Below, one piece after another: positions 52,250 to 60,531 of a stretch of 64,000 nt of DNA. The notes under the pieces are model-generated. The model ran no database searches, had not been told where the DNA came from, and worked only from the letters and a program-made list of their open reading frames with translations. Every line of letters starts with the position of its first letter. Positions within the stretch are counted from its first letter, which is position 1. The DNA is taken from assembly GCF_018917935.1 (NCBI RefSeq), contig NZ_JAHLPN010000010.1, positions 1-64,000 on the forward strand, given 5' to 3'. A program made the translations under genes and the position numbers. This DNA is from Kineothrix sp. MSJ-39. Lineage in GTDB: Bacteria > Bacillota > Clostridia > Lachnospirales > Lachnospiraceae.

Positions 52250-54361
52250 TTATACCTCGAACATTAACTCGCCGTAGGTCGGGATCGGCCATACGTCTTT
52301 GTCAACGATCATTTCCAGCTCATCAGCAGGTTTTCTCAGTTCATCCATAGTAGCCTTGATCGTATCTTTGTAGAAGAATGCCTGTGCCTTTACATCTTCC
52401 ATAGCACTTGCTTCTTTCTCATCAGCTACCAGCTTGTTGAGTGCCTTCTGCATTGCTGCAAGTTTTGTGGAAACATCAGCCAGAAGCTCTGTCTGTACGC
52501 TTGCGTCTCCGCCTGCTGCCTTGATGGCATTTGCAGTATCTGCCAGTGTCTTTGTATATTTCACAACTGCAGGGATGATCTGCTTGCCTGCCATGTCGAT
52601 CATGGTCAGTGCTTCGATATTGATCGTCTTTGCATATGTTTCGTATATGATTTCTTCACGGGATTCCAGCTCTGCCTTTGTATAAATACCAAACTTCTCA
52701 AACAGTGCGACTGCCTTGTCACTTGTCAGTGTAGAAGCAGCTTCGATCATGGATTTGATATTTGGAAGTCCACGTTTCTCAGCTTCTACAACCCACTCAT
52801 CGGAATAGCCGTTGCCATTGAAGATGATTCTCTGGTGCTCTGTCATGTATTCTTTGATCAGGTCATGTACTGCTGTTTCAAAGTCTTCTGCTTTTTCCAG
52901 TCTGTCAGCAGCTTCGCAGAATGCTTCTGCTACGATCGCATTCAGTGTTGTATTCGGGCCGGCGATGGAATCAGCGGAACCAACCATACGGAATTCAAAC
53001 TTATTACCTGTGAAAGCAAATGGTGAAGTACGGTTACGGTCTGTTGCATCTTTATCCAGATCAGGCAGTGTGGATACACCTGTTTCCAGCTTACCGCCTT
53101 CTTTGCAGGATGCAGCATTACCTGTTTCTACAAGCTGTTTTACTACATCCTCAAGCTGTTCGCCAAGGAACATGGAAATGATTGCCGGCGGTGCTTCGTT
53201 TGCGCCAAGTCTGTGGTCGTTTCCGACATCGGATGCGGACTGGCGGAGCAGATCTGCATGTTTGTCAACCGCTTTCATGATGCAGGCAAGTACAAGCAGG
53301 AACTGGATGTTTTCATTTGGTGTATCACCAGGCTCAAGCAGGTTCATGCCATCATCTGTTGTAATAGACCAGTTGTCATGCTTACCGGAACCATTGACAC
53401 CTGCATATGGTTTCTCATGCAGCAGACATCTCAGACCATGCTGTACAGCGACACGTTTCATTGTTTCCATAACAAGCTGGTTGTGGTCAACTGCGATATT
53501 TGCTGTTTCATAGATCGGAGCCAGCTCATGCTGTGCAGGAGCTACTTCGTTATGCTGTGTTTTTGCTGTAACACCTAATTTCCAGAGTTCTTCATTCAGA
53601 TCCTTCATGTATGCGCCGACACGTTCACGGATAACACCGAAGTAGTGATCTTCCATTTCCTGTCCTTTTGGAGCAGGTGCGCCAAATAAGGTTCTGCCTG
53701 CAAACATCAGGTCAGATCTCTTTTTATACAGCTTCTCGTCAACAAGGAAGTATTCCTGCTCCGGTCCTACGGATGCAGTTACTTTTGTTGCTGTTGTATT
53801 TCCAAATAAACGGACGATACGAAGTGCCTGTTTGGAAACAGCTTCCATGGAACGTAGCAGTGGAGTCTTTTTATCCAGCGCCTCACCTGTGTAAGAACAG
53901 AAGGCTGTCGGGATACAGAGGATCACGCCTGTTGAAGCTTCTTTTAAGAATGCCGGGCTTGTGATATCCCATGCTGTATAACCTCTTGCTTCGAAGGTTG
54001 CTCTCAGACCACCTGATGGGAAAGAAGATGCATCAGGCTCACCCTTGATCAGCTCTTTACCGGAAAACTCTGTGATCATCTTACCTGTTTCATCCGGATG
54101 TGAAACGAAAGCATCATGCTTTTCTGCTGTGATTCCTGTCAGTGGCTGGAACCAATGTGTATAGTGTGTTGCACCGTTCTCACATGCCCAGTCCTTCATT
54201 GCCTTTGCAACGACATTTGCTGCTGCCATGGAAAGCTCGCCGCCCTGATCCATGACCTTTTTCACTTCTTTGTACACATCCTTTGGCAGGCGTTCTTTCA
54301 TCTTGCCAAGTGTGAACACGTTTTTACCGAAAATTTCTTCCACATTTGTAACTCCGCTCAT
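52250..54361 (-). CDS. glnN: glutamine synthetase, type III
   Basis: About 703 residues, a GSIII of the kind found in Bacteroides and Clostridia, much longer than GSI. The GSIII-specific N-terminal segment has FGKNVFTLGKMKERLPKDVYK, and the GS catalytic blocks appear as PDASSFPSGGLRATFEARGYTAWD, VGPEQEYFLVDE, KTQHNEVAPAQHELAPIYE and NRTSPFAFTGNKFEFR. It makes glutamine from glutamate, ammonia and ATP. The ATG at 54361 behind GGGAG is preferred to the one at 54385. Its leader contains a terminator hairpin, and it is followed by its own terminator, so it is monocistronic. Confidence 0.96.
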   Translation of the reverse strand: MSGVTNVEEIFGKNVFTLGKMKERLPKDVYKEVKKVMDQGGELSMAAANVVAKAMKDWACENGATHYTHWFQPLTGITAEKHDAFVSHPDETGKMITEFSGKELIKGEPDASSFPSGGLRATFEARGYTAWDITSPAFLKEASTGVILCIPTAFCSYTGEALDKKTPLLRSMEAVSKQALRIVRLFGNTTATKVTASVGPEQEYFLVDEKLYKKRSDLMFAGRTLFGAPAPKGQEMEDHYFGVIRERVGAYMKDLNEELWKLGVTAKTQHNEVAPAQHELAPIYETANIAVDHNQLVMETMKRVAVQHGLRCLLHEKPYAGVNGSGKHDNWSITTDDGMNLLEPGDTPNENIQFLLVLACIMKAVDKHADLLRQSASDVGNDHRLGANEAPPAIISMFLGEQLEDVVKQLVETGNAASCKEGGKLETGVSTLPDLDKDATDRNRTSPFAFTGNKFEFRMVGSADSIAGPNTTLNAIVAEAFCEAADRLEKAEDFETAVHDLIKEYMTEHQRIIFNGNGYSDEWVVEAEKRGLPNIKSMIEAASTLTSDKAVALFEKFGIYTKAELESREEIIYETYAKTINIEALTMIDMAGKQIIPAVVKYTKTLADTANAIKAAGGDASVQTELLADVSTKLAAMQKALNKLVADEKEASAMEDVKAQAFFYKDTIKATMDELRKPADELEMIVDKDVWPIPTYGELMFEV

Positions 54362-54437
54362 TTCATATCTCCCTTTCTTTTTCATATTAGATACTTGATA
54401 ACGTTCTTTTTGTGCTTTATATCAAATTACCCTGATA

Positions 54438-54471
54438 CAAAAAAATGTTCCAAAACTACCGTTTGGAACAT
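54438..54471 (-). terminator. leader terminator upstream of glnN
   Basis: ATGTTCCAAA pairs with TTTGGAACAT around a 7-nt loop, then TTTTTTT on the minus strand, about 77 nt before the glnN start. It may end upstream transcripts or act as an attenuator. Confidence 0.75.
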
Positions 54472-54518
54472 CATCGTTCAAGTTATCTTATTTTCGAAAG
54501 ATTCCTTTCGTTGCTATT

Positions 54519-54547
54519 AAGATACTCTTATTTTTTTTAAATTTCAA
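54519..54547 (-). promoter_or_regulatory. candidate glnN promoter
   Basis: Minus-strand TTGAAA (54542-54547), 17 bp, TATCTT (54519-54524), upstream of the leader hairpin. The predicted RNA starts just before the small hairpin CGAAAG-GAAT-CTTTCG, so the terminator lies inside the leader. Confidence 0.5.
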
Positions 54548-54638
54548 TACCCATTTTTCTATTTTTTGAAAATTGGTCGAATTTTCTAAAACATTTGTAG
54601 AATTTTTCCTGTCAAATGTCTATATTGCACAATCAGAA

Positions 54639-55889
54639 TCAGCTTGTTGCACACGCTTTTTTGCGCAGAAGATCGTAATGAGAAGCTTCCTCACTAAGCA
54701 GAACGCGGAGCTTCTGCTGTGGATGCGGTGCACTTTCCTGCTCCTGTCCTTCTTCATTCACAATAGACAGTACAGTCGTCTGTACATTGCTGCCATCCGA
54801 CTTCATGATCTCGATCGTTTCACCGACACTGAACTTATTGCGCTGTGTAATGGATACGATACTTCCCGCATTTTCCTGTGCAGCTTCTGCATCTTCCACG
54901 ATACCGAGATAAATATACTCCTGCTCATAAGTATTGCTGTCGTAGATCTGTGTATTTTCATCCGGTCTGCCAAAATAAAAGCCCGTTGTAAACTGGCGGT
55001 ACGTGCATTTGGAGATCTCCTCCCTGCACCATGGCAGGATTGCTTCGTATGCTTCCCCGGATTCGAGGCAGGCATCGATCGCTTTCCGGTATGTTCTTGC
55101 AACTGTTGCCACGTAAAGTGCCGTTTTCATTCTGCCTTCGATCTTGAAGCTGTCGATTCCCGCATCGATCATTTCCGGGATATGTTCGATCATGCAAAGA
55201 TCCTTGGAATTAAAAATATAAGTGCCTCTTTCATTTTCATAAACAGGCATATACTCGCCCGGTCTGGACTCTTCCACTACCGCATATTTCCATCTGCAAG
55301 GATGGGTGCAGGCACCGCGGTTGGCATCCCTGCCCGTAAAATAATTGCTGAGCAGGCATCTGCCGGAATAGGAAATACACATAGCACCATGGATAAAGCT
55401 CTCGATCTCCATATCTTCAGGGATCTGTTCCCGGATCTCTTTGATCTCCTTCAGAGATAATTCTCTGGCAGACACCACACGTTTTACGCCCTGTCCGTAC
55501 CAGAAACGGTAGGTCATGTAGTTGGTATTGTTTGCCTGTGTGCTTAAATGGATCTCAATATTCGGGCAGTTCTCTTTTGCCAGCATGATCATGCCCGGAT
55601 CTGCCACGATGATCGCATCCGGTGCAAGCTCTGCCAGTTCCTGAAAATATTTTCTGGCAGGCTCCATATCGTAATTGTGTGCCAGAATATTTGCCGTTAC
55701 ATGTACTCTGACGCCATGGGCATGCGCAAACGCAATACCTTCCTTCATATCTGCATGGCTGAAATTCTTTGCCTTTGCGCGCAGAGAGAATGTCTCGCCG
55801 CCGATATAAACCGCATCCGCACCAAATATAACTGCTGTTTTTAACACTTCCAGGCTGCTCGCCGGAATCAATAATTCTGGTTTTCTCAT
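54639..55889 (-). CDS. U32 family protein (TrhP-type tRNA hydroxylation)
   Basis: 416 residues: KPELLIPASSLEVLKTAVIFGADAVYIGGETFSLRAKAKNFS at the N-terminus and the U32 signature ESFIHGAMCISYSGRCLLSNYFTGRDANRGACTHPCRWKY near residue 165, with its four Cys pattern. U32 proteins were called collagenase-like but the TrhP group hydroxylates tRNA uridine 34. Here it is 1 nt after trmR (overlap of transcription), exactly as in the Bacillus yrrM-yrrN/O operon, so a TrhP role in 5-hydroxyuridine formation is likely. A C-terminal beta domain of about 90 residues follows. Confidence 0.9.
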   Translation of the reverse strand: MRKPELLIPASSLEVLKTAVIFGADAVYIGGETFSLRAKAKNFSHADMKEGIAFAHAHGVRVHVTANILAHNYDMEPARKYFQELAELAPDAIIVADPGMIMLAKENCPNIEIHLSTQANNTNYMTYRFWYGQGVKRVVSARELSLKEIKEIREQIPEDMEIESFIHGAMCISYSGRCLLSNYFTGRDANRGACTHPCRWKYAVVEESRPGEYMPVYENERGTYIFNSKDLCMIEHIPEMIDAGIDSFKIEGRMKTALYVATVARTYRKAIDACLESGEAYEAILPWCREEISKCTYRQFTTGFYFGRPDENTQIYDSNTYEQEYIYLGIVEDAEAAQENAGSIVSITQRNKFSVGETIEIMKSDGSNVQTTVLSIVNEEGQEQESAPHPQQKLRVLLSEEASHYDLLRKKACATS

Positions 55890-55890
55890 T

Positions 55891-56535
55891 TTACTTATCC
55901 TTCTTTACCGAAAGCGCGATCCCATCCCCGAGAGGGATGATGGAGGTCACAAGCATTTCGTTGTTTTTCAGTTCATATAAATATTCCCGCATTCTCGTAT
56001 GGATCGTACGGTTTCTTCTTGTTACCGCATAGCGTGACTGGATGATATCTCCATCCTGCAGCACATTATCAGACAATAATACACCGCCCGGTGCCAGAAG
56101 CCTGAGCACATCCGGCATAAAATGGATATACTGTCCCTTTGCCGCATCCATAAAGATCATATCATAACTTCCGGTAAGACCTGCCAATATTTCTGTGGCA
56201 TCACCTTCCAAAAGTGTGATCCTTCCGTCTCCGTGCGCCTCAAAATTTGCTTTGGCGATCGGTATTCTTTTCTCATATTTCTCGATCGTTGTGATCTGTC
56301 CGTCCGCCGGCATATATTCCTTCATCAGTAATGCAGAAAAACCGATAGCAGCTCCCACTTCCAGAATCTGCCTCGGTTTATTCATTTTAAGCAGTGTTTT
56401 CAAAAAGCTCTGCATCTCTTTTCGGATGATCGGTACTTCCGTCTGCAGTGCATACTGTTCCAGTTCTTCCAGATACGGTGGAAGCTCTTTTTCCAGTGAA
56501 TTGATATAATCCACATATCTCTGCTCTACTATCAT
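55891..56535 (-). CDS. SAM-dependent O-methyltransferase (TrmR-like)
   Basis: 214 residues of the class I O-methyltransferase family: a SAM site ILEVGAAIGFSALLM, TIEKYEKRIPIAKANF, LLEGDATEIL and DMIFMDAAKGQYIHFMPDV, with KG-Y region and the LLSDNVLQDGDI end block. Its homologue TrmR (YrrM) methylates 5-hydroxyuridine 34 of tRNA to mo5U. The neighbour U32 gene supports this role. It overlaps the MltG-like gene by 4 nt. Confidence 0.88.
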   Translation of the reverse strand: MIVEQRYVDYINSLEKELPPYLEELEQYALQTEVPIIRKEMQSFLKTLLKMNKPRQILEVGAAIGFSALLMKEYMPADGQITTIEKYEKRIPIAKANFEAHGDGRITLLEGDATEILAGLTGSYDMIFMDAAKGQYIHFMPDVLRLLAPGGVLLSDNVLQDGDIIQSRYAVTRRNRTIHTRMREYLYELKNNEMLVTSIIPLGDGIALSVKKDK

Positions 56536-57050
56536 TGCACATCCTCACTGTCTGTCTCAGACTGTGTATCGGTTGCTGCAGGCGTATCCTCCGCAGCATC
56601 TGAAGCACTGTCTGTGGCTGCATCCGATGCATTTGTGTTTTCTGTATCCGTCGTCTGTAGTTCTTCAGATCCCGTATCCTCGGCAGGTGCATTTGCCGCC
56701 ATCTCTGCCAGCATCTTTTCAGCCGTCATGGATGTATTGAGCGTATAAATGCCCGACTGGATCTTGCCACGGTATTCTGACAGCATTTCCTGCAGGAAAA
56801 ATACTCTTGCATCATCTATCAGTCCTCTGTTTTCCAGCGTTTTGGCAACATCCATCGTGCTGTCCTGTGTATCTACCGCGATCGTGATATCTCTGCCCGG
56901 CTCTGCTTCTTTTGCCACATCCGCAAATACCATATAGCCCAGATGATAGGAATACATGGCAAGTCTGTATACCACCAGAATAATGATGATAGACAGCACC
57001 AGACGGAATATCATATTAAAAACTGCTCCGGTCACTTGCTTTGCTTTCAT
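56532..57050 (-). CDS. MltG-like membrane protein without catalytic domain
   Basis: 172 residues: a TM helix (about 10-28), then the small LysM-like subdomain of MltG/YceG (DITIAVDTQDSTMDVAKTLENRGLIDDARVFFLQEMLSEYRGKIQSGIYTLNTSMTAEKMLAEMA), and a low-complexity acidic Asp/Thr/Ala/Ser tail instead of the lytic transglycosylase domain. Full MltG (about 340 residues) has the catalytic Glu further on, so this protein can not be a transglycosylase by itself. Position between ylbF-like and trmR genes matches Bacillus yrrL (MltG). GGAGGAAGG precedes the ATG. It could be a regulatory remnant or partner. Confidence 0.78.
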   Translation of the reverse strand: MKAKQVTGAVFNMIFRLVLSIIIILVVYRLAMYSYHLGYMVFADVAKEAEPGRDITIAVDTQDSTMDVAKTLENRGLIDDARVFFLQEMLSEYRGKIQSGIYTLNTSMTAEKMLAEMAANAPAEDTGSEELQTTDTENTNASDAATDSASDAAEDTPAATDTQSETDSEDVQ

Positions 57051-57119
57051 TACAGTTCCTTCCTCCGTATCATGCATCTGCAATGCATGATATTTATATC
57101 GGTATTAATGATGTCATAC

Positions 57120-57235
57120 GGATTGTTCCGTGCTGCGCACTCTCACAATCCTGCCCCACATTCGCATATCGTGAAGCTGCGCTCCACTTTTATGCTCATG
57201 TCGGAGCGGGGCAACAGGTCATAAAACCACTCCTG
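57120..57235. repeat. inverted-repeat intergenic element
   Basis: TGCCCC...GGGGCA and CGCTCC...GGAGCG are nested arms. The stretch ATTCGCATATCGTG...GCTCATGTCGG resembles part of 43898-43942. A separate hairpin (ATCATGCAT/ATGCATGAT) lies at 57069-57091. No gene here. Confidence 0.65.
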
Positions 57236-57274
57236 TGCAAGCACATCGTGATTTTTGACTTTTTGCCCCTGACA

Positions 57275-57607
57275 TCATTCAAAATCCTCCGCTACCGCGC
57301 GCATCACACCATCTGATACTTCCTGTACCAGGCGGCAGAGTGCAAGCTCCGCTGCCAGAAAATCATGCACCAGCGGAATCTCCCGAAACTGCTCGTACTC
57401 TCTCTGGAAGCAGTCCATTTCATCGTACAGATTATCCGGACAATGCTTTGTCTGCAGCTCATAATTTTTCATTCTGAACTGATCCAGCTGTCTTTTCAGA
57501 TCCGGATTCTCTTTTACCTTACTTTTCTGTAACTGGTATTCTTTATAAACCTGTGTGTTTTTGATCGTCAGGATAAACTGATCCAGTTCCTTTTGTATTT
57601 CGAGCAT
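57275..57607 (-). CDS. YlbF family protein
   Basis: 110 residues, all helical, with the YlbF/YmcA layout: EIQKELDQFILTIKNTQVYKEYQLQKSKVKENPDLKRQLDQFRMKNYELQ and an amphipathic C-terminus. In Bacillus, YlbF-YmcA-YaaT partner with RNase Y and affect mRNA maturation. It is 3 nt after the RNase J gene, which supports an RNA-decay role. Whether it pairs with RNase Y or J here is not known. Confidence 0.83.
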   Translation of the reverse strand: MLEIQKELDQFILTIKNTQVYKEYQLQKSKVKENPDLKRQLDQFRMKNYELQTKHCPDNLYDEMDCFQREYEQFREIPLVHDFLAAELALCRLVQEVSDGVMRAVAEDFE

Positions 57608-57610
57608 AGC

Positions 57611-59284
57611 CTACACCTCCATGATAATAGGCAGGATCATCGGGCGACGTTTCGTCTTTTTCCAAAAATATTCGTTCAGCGAATCTTTCATCGCATTTTT
57701 CATTCTTCCCCAGTCGGAGATATTTCTGTCAATGCAGTCATCCAGCACATCCGATACGATATCTCTCGCGCCGTCTAAAAGCTCGTCGGATTCTCTCACA
57801 TAGACAAAACCTCTAGAAACGATATCCGGGCCGGAAACTACGACATTGTTCTCGCAGTCGAGTGCCACAACAACGATCAGGATACCGTCTTCTGCCAGAT
57901 GCTGTCTGTCGCGGATAACGATATTGCCGACATCGCCGACACCAAGACCGTCTACAAAGATAGAACCGACCGGAACCTTACCGGTCACTTTTGCATCTTC
58001 CTCGGAAAGCTCCAACACATCGCCTGAATGCAGGATAAAGATATTATCCTTATCCATGCCCAGCTTATGCACCAGATTTGCCTGTGCTTTCAGATGACGG
58101 TATTCGCCATGCACCGGAATCGAATATTTCGGCTGTACCAGCGTATAGATCAGCTTGATCTCTTCCTGTCTGGCATGTCCCGATACATGTGCATCCTCAA
58201 AAATAACATCTGCACCCTTGGCATACAGTTCGTTGATCACCTTGGAAACTGCCTTTTCGTTTCCCGGGATCGGATTGGAAGAAAAGATAACCGTATCCAG
58301 CGGACCGATTGAAATCTTCCGGTGCATTCCGGATGCCATACGGGAAAGAGCTGCCATGCTTTCGCCCTGGCTTCCTGTTGTGATAATGACTGTTTTTTCA
58401 TCCGGGTAATTTTTGAGCTGTTCAATATCGATCAGCGTATTATCCGGGATATTGATATAACCAAGCTTTGTGGCTGTATCAATGATATTGACCATGCTGC
58501 GTCCTTCGACAACAACCTTACGTCCGTATTTATAAGCGGAATTGATGATCTGCTGCACACGATCCACATTGGATGCAAATGTCGCAATGATCAACCTTGT
58601 ATTGGTATGTTCTGAGAAAATATTGTCAAATGTCACACCGACCGTTCTCTCAGAAGGGGTAAATCCCGGTCTTTCCGCATTGGTACTGTCGCACATCAGT
58701 GCCAGCACGCCTTTCTTTCCAAGCTCCGCAAAACGCTGCAGATCAATGGAATCTCCGAATACCGGTGTATAATCCACTTTAAAATCGCCTGTATGCACAA
58801 CAATTCCCGCCGGTGAATAAATGGCAAGTGCTGCTGCATCCGCAATACTGTGATTTGTCTTGATAAACTCTACTCTGAACTGTCCCAGATTGATATGCTG
58901 TCCGAATTTGACAACCTTACGCTTTGTTGCTTTTTCCAGTCCATGCTCTGTCAGCTTATTTTCAATGATACCCATTGTCAGCTTTGTCGCATAGATCGGA
59001 ACAGGCAGTTCCTTCAGCACATAAGGAAGCGCACCGATATGATCCTCATGTCCATGTGTGATCATAAAGCCCTTTACCTTATCTGCATTTTCCTTCAGAT
59101 ACGTTACATCCGGGATAACCAGATCGATTCCGAGCATATCATCCTCCGGAAATGCCAGACCGCAGTCCACCACAATAATACTGTCTTCATATTCAAAGGC
59201 AGTAATATTCAGCCCGATCTGCTCCAGACCTCCCAGCGGTATGATCTTGAGCTTTGACGGACTTTCTGTTTGTTTCTTATTCAA
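57611..59284 (-). CDS. ribonuclease J
   Basis: About 557 residues of the metallo-beta-lactamase/beta-CASP family: LKIIPLGGLEQIGLN, the metal motif THGHEDHIGALPYVL, VHTGDFKVDY, MCDSTNAERPG and the beta-CASP motif GSQGESMAALSRMA; HVSGHARQEEIKL completes it. RNase J has 5'-3' exo and endonuclease activity in mRNA turnover. I choose the TTG at 59284, which has GGAGG 7 nt upstream; an alternative TTG at 59314 has a poorer GGAGA site. Only one RNase J is in the window, so J1/J2 identity is left open. Confidence 0.94.
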   Translation of the reverse strand: MNKKQTESPSKLKIIPLGGLEQIGLNITAFEYEDSIIVVDCGLAFPEDDMLGIDLVIPDVTYLKENADKVKGFMITHGHEDHIGALPYVLKELPVPIYATKLTMGIIENKLTEHGLEKATKRKVVKFGQHINLGQFRVEFIKTNHSIADAAALAIYSPAGIVVHTGDFKVDYTPVFGDSIDLQRFAELGKKGVLALMCDSTNAERPGFTPSERTVGVTFDNIFSEHTNTRLIIATFASNVDRVQQIINSAYKYGRKVVVEGRSMVNIIDTATKLGYINIPDNTLIDIEQLKNYPDEKTVIITTGSQGESMAALSRMASGMHRKISIGPLDTVIFSSNPIPGNEKAVSKVINELYAKGADVIFEDAHVSGHARQEEIKLIYTLVQPKYSIPVHGEYRHLKAQANLVHKLGMDKDNIFILHSGDVLELSEEDAKVTGKVPVGSIFVDGLGVGDVGNIVIRDRQHLAEDGILIVVVALDCENNVVVSGPDIVSRGFVYVRESDELLDGARDIVSDVLDDCIDRNISDWGRMKNAMKDSLNEYFWKKTKRRPMILPIIMEV

Positions 59285-59456
59285 TTGTTTTTCCTCCACA
59301 TTCTTGAAACGCAAAGAAAGTCTCCCGGTAAAATACTATGCACACACGCTGCCAGTTCGTCTTTCCCGGTCATGGAATGGCAAGCCCTTCGCCCATAGGA
59401 TTGTACAGAGTACTCCCTTTGTTTTATTGATATTATTTATATTTTGTCTGCCGGTC

Positions 59457-59747
59457 TTATTCTTCTTCGTCTTCCACGAATTCAATATCATCCAGCATAT
59501 TTTCAAAAACTGCTGCTACTGCATCCAGTTCTTTATCGTCTGATACAATACGGTAAACGCTTTCGTCCCCGTCATTTTCTGTAATGTCCTTTAAGATCAG
59601 TGCCTGGGCATCCCCATCCGGCTGATCTGTCACGAGCAGATAATCCACTCCACCAAGGCGTGTCCGCTCCAACACATAAAACTGTACTTTTTCTCCCTCT
59701 ACATCCGGTATGAATTCAACCTTTTCCAGGTTATTTCCATCTGTCAT
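59457..59747 (-). CDS. DUF1292 protein (YrzB-like)
   Basis: 96 residues. The domain reads EKVEFIPDVEGEKVQFYVLERTRLGGVDYLLVTDQPDGDAQALILKDI, typical of DUF1292, followed by an acidic C-terminus. Function unknown in any species. The ATG at 59747 overlaps ruvX by about 11 nt in a different frame (ruvX ends at 59756 on the lower coordinate side, so the genes abut). The order IreB-RuvX-DUF1292 is one of the most conserved in Firmicutes. The ribosome binding site is weak (GGAAAG), suggesting coupling to ruvX. Confidence 0.85.
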   Translation of the reverse strand: MTDGNNLEKVEFIPDVEGEKVQFYVLERTRLGGVDYLLVTDQPDGDAQALILKDITENDGDESVYRIVSDDKELDAVAAVFENMLDDIEFVEDEEE

Positions 59748-59755
59748 TCTGTCAT

Positions 59756-60187
59756 CTACGCTTTCCGGTTCTGAAGATAATCCAGATACCCTTGTAATAT
59801 ATAAGAAGCTGCTATGGCATCCACATACTCTTTGCGGTCTTCCCTGCGGATCCCTGCTTCCATCATTGTCCTGTCCGCTGCTACAGTTGTGAGCCTCTCG
59901 TCCCACATGACCACTTCGATCCCGGTCCTGCGGAAAAGCGCATCTGCAAACGCACGTGACTTTTCTGCCCGCTCACCTTCTGTTGCATTCATATTCTTCG
60001 GTAATCCTACTACAAATTTCTCAACTTCATATTGTGCTGCCAGTTCTTCGATCCTGGCATAGGTCTGTCTTAATTTGTTTTCAGACTTTCTGCGCACGAT
60101 TTCCAGGCTCTGCGCTGTCAGCCCGAGCGGATCACTTACAGCAACACCCACTGTCTTTGATCCGAAATCCAAACCCATAATACGCAT
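59756..60187 (-). CDS. ruvX: RuvX/YqgF Holliday-junction resolvase-like
   Basis: 143 residues with the RNase H-like fold: [26 protein letters not shown] (catalytic Asp7), [15 protein letters not shown] (Glu/Asn), WDERLTT (Glu) and a late [17 protein letters not shown] with the last Asp. In other bacteria it processes the pre-16S rRNA 5' end and may resolve junctions. It is 12 nt after ireB. Length normal. Confidence 0.94.
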   Translation of the reverse strand: MRIMGLDFGSKTVGVAVSDPLGLTAQSLEIVRRKSENKLRQTYARIEELAAQYEVEKFVVGLPKNMNATEGERAEKSRAFADALFRRTGIEVVMWDERLTTVAADRTMMEAGIRREDRKEYVDAIAASYILQGYLDYLQNRKA

Positions 60188-60199
60188 AGTATATCCTCA

Positions 60200-60463
60200 C
60201 TATTTCCAATGATTCGTTTTAATGTACTCTCTGAGCATTTCCTCTACCAGTTCATCCCGTTCTACCTTCATGATCAGGCTTCTGGCATTCTTATGGCTTG
60301 TGATATAAGTAGGATCTCCCGACATGATATAACCGACGATCTGATTTACCGGATTGTATCCTTTTTCACTCAAAGCCTCGTATACTGTAGAAAGAACAAC
60401 CTTCACGCCTGTTTCCGGCTCTACTTCCACTTTAAAATATTGTGTATTTCCCAAATCCTGCAT
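60200..60463 (-). CDS. IreB family regulatory phosphoprotein (DUF965)
   Basis: 87 residues: TQYFKVEVEPETGVKVVLSTVYEALSEKGYNPVNQIVGYIMSGDPTYITSHKNARSLIMKVERDELVEEML. Almost identical in pattern to YrzL/IreB. In Enterococcus IreB is phosphorylated by the PASTA kinase IreK and affects cephalosporin resistance; here the N-terminal Thr may be the site. It leads the ireB-ruvX-DUF1292 operon and has its own promoter. Confidence 0.92.
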   Translation of the reverse strand: MQDLGNTQYFKVEVEPETGVKVVLSTVYEALSEKGYNPVNQIVGYIMSGDPTYITSHKNARSLIMKVERDELVEEMLREYIKTNHWK

Positions 60464-60490
60464 TTCATCACGCCCCTGTCTGTTTTTGGT

Positions 60491-60519
60491 ATTGTAACCC
60501 TTTTTCTATGTTTTTTCAA
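60491..60519 (-). promoter_or_regulatory. promoter of the ireB operon
   Basis: Minus-strand TTGAAA (60514-60519), 17-bp spacer, TACAAT (60491-60496). Both boxes match consensus in 5 of 6 positions, about 28 nt before the start codon. Confidence 0.8.
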
Positions 60520-60531
60520 GTATTATGTAAC

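Noticed and set aside
54445-54530. ANTAR antiterminator target in the glnN leader
   Set aside because: The required twin hexaloops with A1 and G4 are not present; only general attenuation can be suggested.
59748-59906. 53-codon N-terminal extension of the DUF1292 protein
   Set aside because: It lies inside ruvX in another frame, and the DUF1292 domain begins after the ATG at 59747.
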